From NCBI GenBank assembly GCA_038531745.1, contig JBCBBJ010000015.1, forward strand, positions 4,299 through 68,298: DNA of 64,000 nucleotides, in the 5' to 3' direction. Position numbers and translations under genes: made by a program. Positions 1-6,690 of this stretch are shown here, piece by piece (position 1 is the first letter of the stretch; the number at the start of each line of letters is the position of its first letter). The DNA comes from CALLPQ01 sp038531745. GTDB taxonomy: Bacteria; Pseudomonadota; Alphaproteobacteria; Caulobacterales; Parvularculaceae. The notes under the pieces are model-generated. The model did no database searches. It was not told the origin of the DNA and was given only the letters and a program-made list of their open reading frames with translations.

Positions 1-36
1 CGTTATAGGTCGTATACGGTCCGTTACCTTTTCAAG

Positions 37-66
37 AAACCGGCGCGGACATCTGCGCCGGTTTTT
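37..66 (+). terminator. Rho-independent terminator of a gene left of the window
   Basis: A perfect 10-bp stem (positions 37-46 with 55-64) encloses an 8-base loop and runs into five T residues. This is a classic intrinsic terminator reading rightwards, presumably ending a gene that lies outside the window. No gene is visible between it and the converging gene that ends at 207. Confidence 0.8.
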
Positions 67-206
67 ATGTGGCATGCTCGCATCAATGCACTGGCTTAGA
101 GCCCAACCAAAAAGTCTATTTTCGTCATCTGCAAATGCGTTTTTCTGCGCTTCCGGTTCTCAAAAAACACGTTTTCAACAGACGAAACCGATGTTCAATT
201 AAACCC

Positions 207-2330
207 TTAAACAAGGTCGACGTCGGTGATCACTTCAACCAACGCGGGGCCGGGATGGGCGATCGCGTCTTCCAAGGCACTGGTCAAGTCCCGACTGTCC
301 GTAACCTGCACGCCATGGCCGCCGCAGGACCGGGCAAAATCGGCAAAGTCCGGATTGGTCAACCCGGTTTGCCAGACGGGCCACTCGCCGGTGCGTTGTT
401 CCTTTGAAATTTTACCAAGCTCGCCATTGTTCATAAGGATATGGGTGATATCCATGCCGTACTGAACGGCAGTAGTAAATTCCATCGCATACTGAGCAAA
501 TCCGCCGTCACCAGAAACGGAAATCACCTTTCGCCCCGCCCATTGTGCCCAGTCTTGGGTCGCGGCCCACGCCCCCATGGCCGCGGGAAAGGCAAAGCCA
601 ATGGAGCCGAGATAGCCAGACATCAAAATACGTTGGCCCGTTGGCTCAAAATAGCGCCCGAAGGAATAAGCATTGTTGCCCACGTCAACGGGGATGATAG
701 CATCGTCCGGCACACTATCGGTCATCGCAGCGAATAGTCTGGCGGCGCTAATGCCCTGACCATGGTCATCGGCAAGGCGGCTTTGTTTTTCGCGGTGCCA
801 GATTGCCCAGCGCTCAACTATCTCAGTACGCTGATTAACACCGTGCGTGCCACCCAAACCTTGCGCTGTCAATTGCGCCGCGATCATGGGCAGTGTTTCG
901 CCAATCTCTCCCCAGACGGGAAGGTCCACAGGGTGCCCCTTGCCAAGGTGCATGCGATCAAAGTCGATTTGGATAATCGGTTTAGACGGTTCAATCCCCG
1001 AGTGGTGCGAAAAGGAAGCGCCAATGGCAAGGACGAGATCGCACTCATTCATAAACCAGGACGCAATGGGCGTGCCCGACCGGCCGAGAACGCCGCCCGC
1101 AAGGGGATGGTTATCGGGTATTTGCCCCTTTGCTTTGAAGGTTGTGACGATTGGCGCGTTCAATTGCTCCGCGAGCGCAATCACGGCGTCCATATTTTCG
1201 CGGGCGCCGTAGCCCACCACAATCATTGGCCGGTGGGCAGCATGGATGCGCGTGGCAGCGTCTTCAATTATAGCGCGGGGCGGGGCCATGGACGTACCGG
1301 TTATCCGCCCGACTGGTCCGCCGGGTTTCTTTTCGGGTGCGGGCAACGTCTGCACATCATCGGGAAAGATCAGTACAGAAACATCGCGTTCCACAAGAGC
1401 TGTTTTCATGGCGAGGCTGGCAACTTCGCCGTAGTTTGATCCATTCAGCACGAGTTGATTGAACGCCGCGACTGGTTTGAATGCTGCATGCAGATCAATG
1501 TCCTGAAAGGCAAAGGGCGAAAAGACTTGCACTTGGACCTGCCCCGGCAGGGCGAGGATAGGCGCGCGGTCAACTTTCGCATCCCACAACCCCGTCATCA
1601 TGTTTGTTGCGCCGGGCCCGGCAATGGACAAACACGCCGCCGGTTTACCCGTCAGCTTGCCATAACCGGAACAAGCAAATGATGCCGCCCCCTCATGGCG
1701 GATACCGATATACCGCAAGTGCCCGGCCTCCTCCTGTCGGCGCAACGCGTCGGCAAGGCCCAAATTGGAATGGCCAACCATACCAAAAACAGATTTTAGG
1801 TCCCAATTGACCAATGTCTGCGCAATAATGTCGGTCGCCGTCGTCTCGTGGGGCTTTTGTGGTTCAACGCCCACATAGATGCCGTCATCCGCCACGCGCA
1901 CGGGATAAAGCGTTTGACCTGTATCTTCGTGCCCCCCCGGCGGTTTGCCGGTGAGGGGATCAAAATCCCACCCATGCCAAGGGCAGCGCAGCCAGCATTG
2001 ATCACCTTCCCCTTTTTCAATTGATCCCTCGCCAAGCGGGCCGCCCTGGTGTGGGCAACGATTATTCATTGCCGTATACTGATTATTGAAATGCACAAGC
2101 GCCAGGGTCTTGATCCCAGCCGTTACGGTGGTCACCCGGCCTTCGGGAAGGCCTCCCGGTTCGGCCACCTTATACCATTCCAATGCTGTTTCCGCGGGCT
2201 TGTCTTCTGCGGAACGGGGTGTGTGTATAGATGGCGATGTCATGGTTTTGTTATGGCCTGGTATCTTGGCGGTGTCGCGGGATTGTTTTGTTTCATCAAA
2301 ACCGAAAAGAAGGCGACTGAATAATGACAT
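207..2330 (-). CDS. Rieske [2Fe-2S]-fused thiamine-diphosphate enzyme (pyruvate oxidase/acetolactate synthase-like)
   Basis: A 707-residue fusion protein. Residues about 50-155 are a Rieske domain with both cluster motifs (C92-P-H94 in CPHQGG and C116-P-W-H119 in CPWHGW). From about residue 168 follows a complete three-domain ThDP enzyme: an N-terminal Pyr domain with RHEGAASFA (the catalytic-Glu region) and GPGATN, a central domain, and a C-terminal PP domain with the ThDP/Mg motif GDGG...NN. Family members decarboxylate 2-oxo acids and transfer or oxidise the product; the substrate here is unknown. The start at 2330 has AAAGGATG upstream, and the longer reading frame to 2468 adds Arg-rich sequence without a motif. 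A ThDP enzyme with its own Rieske cluster suggests that electrons from the hydroxyalkyl-ThDP intermediate pass to iron-sulfur rather than to FAD. That is inference. It is divergent from a second Rieske-containing operon. Confidence 0.85.
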   Translation of the reverse strand: MSLFSRLLFGFDETKQSRDTAKIPGHNKTMTSPSIHTPRSAEDKPAETALEWYKVAEPGGLPEGRVTTVTAGIKTLALVHFNNQYTAMNNRCPHQGGPLGEGSIEKGEGDQCWLRCPWHGWDFDPLTGKPPGGHEDTGQTLYPVRVADDGIYVGVEPQKPHETTATDIIAQTLVNWDLKSVFGMVGHSNLGLADALRRQEEAGHLRYIGIRHEGAASFACSGYGKLTGKPAACLSIAGPGATNMMTGLWDAKVDRAPILALPGQVQVQVFSPFAFQDIDLHAAFKPVAAFNQLVLNGSNYGEVASLAMKTALVERDVSVLIFPDDVQTLPAPEKKPGGPVGRITGTSMAPPRAIIEDAATRIHAAHRPMIVVGYGARENMDAVIALAEQLNAPIVTTFKAKGQIPDNHPLAGGVLGRSGTPIASWFMNECDLVLAIGASFSHHSGIEPSKPIIQIDFDRMHLGKGHPVDLPVWGEIGETLPMIAAQLTAQGLGGTHGVNQRTEIVERWAIWHREKQSRLADDHGQGISAARLFAAMTDSVPDDAIIPVDVGNNAYSFGRYFEPTGQRILMSGYLGSIGFAFPAAMGAWAATQDWAQWAGRKVISVSGDGGFAQYAMEFTTAVQYGMDITHILMNNGELGKISKEQRTGEWPVWQTGLTNPDFADFARSCGGHGVQVTDSRDLTSALEDAIAHPGPALVEVITDVDLV

Positions 2331-2518
2331 CGAACATCCTTTATTTTCACGGGCTCCGCTCGGGCGCCTCGTGCGTTCGTGCATGCGGATGGGCCGAGGC
2401 CAGTGCCGCCTTGGGAGTATAAATGTATATAGACATCGAAAAAACGTGCAGAATAGCGGTGCGTACACCTACCCTGCTCCCATTATAGGGCATCAGCGGG
2501 GCAGGGACGCAATGGCCT

Positions 2519-2547
2519 TTGCTGAGTGCAAGAATTTGCAATATTGG
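2519..2547 (+). promoter_or_regulatory. Possible promoter with internal inverted repeat upstream of the Rieske membrane operon
   Basis: TTGCTG (2519-2524) and TATTGG (2542-2547) are separated by 17 bases. The spacer holds an inverted repeat, TGCAA-GAAT-TTGCA (2527-2540), that could be an operator. Both hexamers match the sigma-70 consensus only in part. An AT-rich stretch at 2418-2440 contains TATACT on the opposite strand and may be the -10 element of the divergent ThDP gene. Confidence 0.3.
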
Positions 2548-2611
2548 GTTGCGTCGAAACCATGCTAAGCTTTTCGAACGCAGGCAGGGTCAATCACAGG
2601 AGCACGCCTCG

Positions 2612-2857
2612 ATGGACATTGAAACGGCGGAATTAATCCTCCTAGGCGGATTGATTTATGGGGCAATCGGATTTGTTGTCGCCCTGTTGGCGGTTATTGT
2701 TGTGTTGCCCCGTCTCGACGCGGCGGCAACGCGGTCGGGTATTTTGTTCCGTCTGCTTATGATCCCAGGCCTGTTGCTTTTATGGCCGGTGATGCTTGTG
2801 CGGTTCGGGTCAGGAAGAAAAATTAATCAGCCAATTGAGGGGGCGCAACACCAATGA
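2612..2857 (+). CDS. Small two-helix membrane protein, first gene of the Rieske operon
   Basis: An 81-residue protein with two clear hydrophobic segments (about residues 7-30 and 42-60) and a short polar tail. The start at 2612 follows AGGAG at a 9-base spacing; a longer in-frame extension upstream lacks a ribosome site. It overlaps the next gene by four bases (ATGA), so translation is probably coupled. I do not recognise a family. Its position suggests an accessory or assembly subunit for the downstream Rieske/ferric-reductase-like membrane protein, which is inference from context only. Confidence 0.65.
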   Translation: MDIETAELILLGGLIYGAIGFVVALLAVIVVLPRLDAAATRSGILFRLLMIPGLLLLWPVMLVRFGSGRKINQPIEGAQHQ

Positions 2858-3060
2858 TCCGATCACATCGGCGTGCACATTTTTTGCTGTGGCTCTTTTT
2901 GGGGGTTGGGATCGCCGGATCGGCAACTTTTTTCTGGCTGCGACAGCCCGCCGACGTAACGGCACCCCTACCGGGACCATTAACATCTGTTTACGGATCA
3001 AAGGTTTCTAACCCGGTTGCTTTGGCGAAAAACGCTATATTGCCGGAGCGGCGAGGGTAG
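2854..3060 (+). CDS. Small single-pass membrane protein
   Basis: A 68-residue protein with one N-terminal hydrophobic helix (about residues 10-28, preceded by Arg/His, so probably N-in) and a roughly 40-residue Pro-rich periplasmic tail. Its start overlaps the stop of the gene before it, and its stop lies one base before the start of the gene after it, so it is locked into the operon. No family is recognised. It resembles the tiny anchoring subunits found beside membrane redox proteins, but no catalytic motif is present. Confidence 0.6.
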   Translation: MIRSHRRAHFLLWLFLGVGIAGSATFFWLRQPADVTAPLPGPLTSVYGSKVSNPVALAKNAILPERRG

Positions 3061-3061
3061 T

Positions 3062-4156
3062 ATGGGTCATCGCTATCAATCGGTTCAATGGAATGGCAAC
3101 AAGATCATTTATGATCTTTATGTGTTTGCCGCGTTGGCGGTTTTCCTTGGTGTATTTGTCGTCGTTGGCAGTCAGGCTCATCCCTCTGGCAATGTGGCTG
3201 ACCCGATTGTGTTGGTGATCCGTGGTTTAGGTGTCAGTGCGTTCAGCCTCCTGACGATTATTCTCATGATTGGTCCTTTGGCGCGTCTGACCCCGCGATT
3301 TCTGCCGCTATTGTATAACCGGCGTCATCTGGGCGTCATAACCTTTCTGGTGGCGAGCGCCCATTTCGGTTTGGCCACCTTGTGGTACCATGGCGGCGGG
3401 CCGTTAAATCCGTTGGTGTCGCTGTTTGTCAGTAACCATCTGGGCGATCAGATACCGGGTTTACCGTTTGAGCTTTTTGGCCTTGGCGCCTTTATCGTTC
3501 TCGCCTTGATGGCGGCCACCAGTCACGATTTCTGGTTGAACAATCTTTCCGCCCCCGTGTGGAAGGGTCTGCATATGCTTGTTTATCCTGCGTACGGATT
3601 ACTTGTCCTGCATATTGTACTCGGTGCATTGATGACCGAAAAGGCGGTACTTTATCCAATCCTCACCGCTGCTGCGTTCGGGGTCGTGACCATATTACAT
3701 GTGGTGACGGGCGCGCGGGAATGGCGCCGGGACAACCGTTTGAAAAAACATGATCAGGACGACTGGATGATCGTTGGGGCGCCCGAGGATATTGCCGATA
3801 ATCGGGCAATCATTGTGCCATTGGCGCGCGGTGACCGGGTTGCGGTGTTCAAATATGATGGCAAAATTTCCGCCGTACAAAATGCTTGCCGCCATCAAAA
3901 TGGACCCCTCGGGGAAGGGCGGGTCATTGACGGGTGCATCACCTGTCCGTGGCATGGCTGGCAATATCGCCCCCATGACGGGATCTCGCCGCCGCCTTTT
4001 ACCGAGAAAATCGCCACTTATGATGTGCGCTACGAAAATGGGATGATCCTGCTCAAAACAACCCCGAACCCGCCAGGCACACCCTCACCACCGGCATATC
4101 TTGACGGTCATCCGCCAGCGGATGGTTCTGCCACCATGGTGGAGGCAAGCGCATGA
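3062..4156 (+). CDS. Ferric reductase-like membrane protein with C-terminal Rieske [2Fe-2S] domain
   Basis: A 364-residue protein. Residues about 15-225 carry several hydrophobic helices with histidines in the style of ferric-reductase-like (MsrQ/YedZ, NOX-like) haem-binding domains, for example SAHFGLATLWYH and KGLHMLVYPAY. Residues about 235-340 form a Rieske domain with C276-R-H278 (CRHQNG) and C295-P-W-H298 (CPWHGW). The start at 3062 is preceded by GCGAGGGTAGT, and a longer frame from 3017 has no support. The four-base ATGA overlap with the next gene indicates coupling. It probably moves electrons across or along the inner membrane from haem to the Rieske cluster or the reverse; donor and acceptor are unknown. 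Confidence 0.85.
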   Translation: MGHRYQSVQWNGNKIIYDLYVFAALAVFLGVFVVVGSQAHPSGNVADPIVLVIRGLGVSAFSLLTIILMIGPLARLTPRFLPLLYNRRHLGVITFLVASAHFGLATLWYHGGGPLNPLVSLFVSNHLGDQIPGLPFELFGLGAFIVLALMAATSHDFWLNNLSAPVWKGLHMLVYPAYGLLVLHIVLGALMTEKAVLYPILTAAAFGVVTILHVVTGAREWRRDNRLKKHDQDDWMIVGAPEDIADNRAIIVPLARGDRVAVFKYDGKISAVQNACRHQNGPLGEGRVIDGCITCPWHGWQYRPHDGISPPPFTEKIATYDVRYENGMILLKTTPNPPGTPSPPAYLDGHPPADGSATMVEASA

Positions 4157-4974
4157 CGCAAACGCGGCGAACGACGCCAACCGCCATCCGCCCCGCCGAC
4201 GCCGACAATAACCCGATGTTTGTGGGCTGGGACAAGGCGCCGGCTGTGGACCGGCGATTTTTGCTAGGGCTTTTGCCCCTGGGTCTGGCCGGGTTGGGCG
4301 GTCTTTCCTACGGCATCGCCAGCCAGCTTGATGATCCTGGTGCTGGCCAATGGAACACCGGCAGGGTCCACACCGTCACTGGTCTTTTTGGTACCCGGCC
4401 TTACCCCCATTTGTTGGTGCCCGATGCCAGCAAACCGGGCGGTGCACGGACGGTTCTTGTGGTGACAGAGGGTAAGTGTACCGAGGTTTTGCGAACGCAA
4501 GCGCCCGAGCCCTACCGGCCAGTGACGGCGCGCGGTGTTCTGATTGAACGTAAAGACCGTCAAATGCTGGAGGTGCCACCGCTTCTCAATGCGTGGATTG
4601 AAGAAGATAGCTCGATTGAGCCGCGCTTTATCGCCGAGCAACAGAACCGCTGGGCCGTGCCGGTTGCCTCGGTTTCCGTACGCGGGACCATTATGGATTC
4701 TAAGTGCTTTTTTGGGGTGATGCGGCCCGCCCGCGGCGTAACCCACAAAGCCTGCGCGAGCTTGTGTATTCGCGGTGGTATCCCGCCCTCTTTTTGGGTG
4801 CGCGATGGTCAGGGAACGGAGAGGGTCCTCCTGATGACGACGCGGGATGGCCTGGCAATCCCTAAAACAATCCTGCCCTTGGTGGCTGATCCTGTTATGG
4901 TGGAAGGCGAGGTGGTCCGCGTTGGTGATCTGCTTCATCTGCGTGCGGATGTTGAAGATTATCGCCGGATTTAA
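4153..4974 (+). CDS. Membrane-anchored protein of the Rieske operon with a Cys-containing conserved motif
   Basis: A 273-residue protein with a cytoplasmic N-terminus, one membrane helix (about residues 35-58, LLGLLPLGLAGLGGL) and a soluble, probably periplasmic, body. The body contains the striking segment GTIMDSKCFFGVMRP followed by HKACASLCIRGG at about residues 178-207, with three or four cysteines and a histidine suited to binding a metal or forming disulfides. I do not recognise a named family. I have the impression that such MDSKC/CASLCI proteins sit next to ferric-reductase-Rieske genes elsewhere, but cannot verify it. It overlaps the preceding gene by four bases and closes the operon. 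A role as electron-transfer partner or metal-binding subunit is inferred. Confidence 0.7.
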   Translation: MTQTRRTTPTAIRPADADNNPMFVGWDKAPAVDRRFLLGLLPLGLAGLGGLSYGIASQLDDPGAGQWNTGRVHTVTGLFGTRPYPHLLVPDASKPGGARTVLVVTEGKCTEVLRTQAPEPYRPVTARGVLIERKDRQMLEVPPLLNAWIEEDSSIEPRFIAEQQNRWAVPVASVSVRGTIMDSKCFFGVMRPARGVTHKACASLCIRGGIPPSFWVRDGQGTERVLLMTTRDGLAIPKTILPLVADPVMVEGEVVRVGDLLHLRADVEDYRRI

Positions 4975-5085
4975 GCCGCAACGCACTCAGGTTTTGTCTA
5001 TTTGGAGTATCGCAACACCAATGGGTTGGCGGTACTCGTTCTCAAACACGCCCTGACGCCAAACCGTTAGCCATTGGCCCGCGCA

Positions 5086-5613
5086 TTAGCCCTTTGCCCG
5101 CGCAATGGCTTCCTTGATTTTCTCCTGTGCGGTGCGTTTATCTTGCCAGCCGCCAAGCTTGACCCATTTACCGGGCTCAAGGTCTTTATAATGCTCAAAG
5201 AAATGTTCAATCTGCTGGCGCGTAATCTCCGGGATATCGAGATAGTCATCCCACCGATCATATCGTTTGGTAAGCGCCGGTGACGGGACGGCAATCACTT
5301 TCTCATCGAGGCCTGAATTGTCTTCCATCAGGAGAACGCCAACCGGGCGGGCATTGATAACACAGCCGGGAATGAGCGGGCGCGTGTTGCAGACGAGAAC
5401 ATCAATGGGGTCGCCATCGTCCGATAATGTATGCGGAACAAATCCATAATTACCGGGATAGGACATGGGCGTATAGAGAAACCGGTCAACAACCAGCGTA
5501 CCGGCGTCCTTGTCCATCTCATATTTGATTGGCTGTCCGCCCACGGGCACTTCAATAATCACATTGACATCTTCGGGGGGATTTTCCCCGATGGTGATGG
5601 CCTCAATACGCAT
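5086..5613 (-). CDS. ppa: Inorganic pyrophosphatase
   Basis: A 175-residue soluble family I pyrophosphatase, the usual length for bacteria. It hydrolyses PPi to two phosphates with Mg2+, pulling biosynthetic reactions forward in the cytoplasm. The signature DDGDPIDVLV region (metal-binding aspartates) is present, and MSYPGNYGFVPHT gives the conserved Tyr/Asn/Gly loop. The start is backed by GAGGAG six bases upstream. It is convergent with the Rieske operon, and about 110 bases separate the two stops. Confidence 0.97.
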   Translation of the reverse strand: MRIEAITIGENPPEDVNVIIEVPVGGQPIKYEMDKDAGTLVVDRFLYTPMSYPGNYGFVPHTLSDDGDPIDVLVCNTRPLIPGCVINARPVGVLLMEDNSGLDEKVIAVPSPALTKRYDRWDDYLDIPEITRQQIEHFFEHYKDLEPGKWVKLGGWQDKRTAQEKIKEAIARAKG

Positions 5614-5709
5614 GATCGCTCCTCAGTCTGGCTTACCACTCCGATGTGCGCCAAAGCGGGGAAAAAATCCAGTATCAGGCAGCAAGCTTTCGGGGGAGGG
5701 GCGGGGTCG

Positions 5710-6153
5710 TTAGGGAGCTATTTTTGTCATCGACCGCCAAGCATAGAAGCTCAGCGCAATCGCCGCGCCCGATATGATCGTCATGAGCGTGCCCGGAAAA
5801 AAATGAACAAAGCCTGGGATATCCACGAACGCAAGATACCCCATATCTAAAAGGCCACCGACCATGGCTGTTACCCAAATGGCGGTCCTATTCCCGCGCC
5901 AGATCAATACGGCCCCAATAATCGTCACCACGCCGCCCCAGAGCAGATTCCATCCATGCTGATGCAAAATCCCGGTGACGGCGGGATGATAGTCCGCCGC
6001 AAGCACACTTGGCTCAATCGCGTCGGCAATGGCGGCAAAGCCCGCGCTCGCGCCTGAGGAGACCACAATGATCCCCGCTAAGACGTGGACAAGACCCCAG
6101 ATGACCCAAAGCCCGGCAGCAATCCTAAGGAACAAGCGGTCAGTATGTGACAT
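5710..6153 (-). CDS. Four-helix integral membrane protein, divergent from a MarR regulator
   Basis: A 147-residue protein with four predicted membrane segments (about residues 8-30, 58-78, 82-100 and 105-135) and little soluble sequence. I do not recognise a named domain. The ATG at 6151-6153 is preferred over a GTG two codons upstream because the purine stretch GAGAGAG sits at a suitable distance from it. Only 25 bases separate it from the divergent MarR gene, so control by that regulator is likely but not shown. Confidence 0.7.
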   Translation of the reverse strand: MSHTDRLFLRIAAGLWVIWGLVHVLAGIIVVSSGASAGFAAIADAIEPSVLAADYHPAVTGILHQHGWNLLWGGVVTIIGAVLIWRGNRTAIWVTAMVGGLLDMGYLAFVDIPGFVHFFPGTLMTIISGAAIALSFYAWRSMTKIAP

Positions 6154-6178
6154 TAGCACTCTCTCGCGTTACCCAGAT

Positions 6179-6655
6179 ATGAAGACGCCAACAATAGCAA
6201 TCTGGACTCAACTAGTGGATAAAGTCAACCAAATTCAAGTCCCCTCTGATACCACCCGGCTGGCTTTAAGTATCGATCGCATGATGCGACGCATCCATGC
6301 CAGCCTGCATCCGCGCGCCGTGGAATTTGATCAGCATAATGTGGGTCCGCTGGGGGGCATGTTGCTGCTGACTATTGGCGAATATGAATTGGTTGATATG
6401 CAAACTGTTATTACGGCGTTAGGCCGTGACAAATCACAAATTTCCCGGTTGATCCAGCGTTTTGAACGCAAAGGCCTTATCCAGCGGGAGAAAAGCCCCG
6501 ATGATAGGCGGGTCTCGCTCCTCTCCCTTACACCGCTGGGAGAAGAACAACTCTTCAGTATACAAAACGCCCTCACAGAGGCGATTGATAAAGTGCTTTC
6601 GAACCTGACACCGCAAGAACGTCGTCAGTTTCAAACCCTCTTGGCAAAGGTCTGA
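6179..6655 (+). CDS. MarR-family transcriptional regulator
   Basis: A 158-residue winged-helix repressor. Residues about 55-125 hold the MarR fold: a recognition helix region (GRDKSQISRLIQRFERKGL), then the wing with SPDDRRVSLLSLTPLG. MarR proteins dimerise through N- and C-terminal helices and release DNA on binding phenolic or oxidant-type ligands. The chosen ATG lies 25 bases from the divergent membrane-protein start, so both promoters must overlap and autorepression is plausible. The upstream ribosome site is weak. In-frame sequence before 6179 overlaps the divergent gene and is disregarded. Confidence 0.85.
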   Translation: MKTPTIAIWTQLVDKVNQIQVPSDTTRLALSIDRMMRRIHASLHPRAVEFDQHNVGPLGGMLLLTIGEYELVDMQTVITALGRDKSQISRLIQRFERKGLIQREKSPDDRRVSLLSLTPLGEEQLFSIQNALTEAIDKVLSNLTPQERRQFQTLLAKV

Positions 6656-6690
6656 TACCTCGCTTTGGCGTTTGCTGGGTTTCGCGCTTG

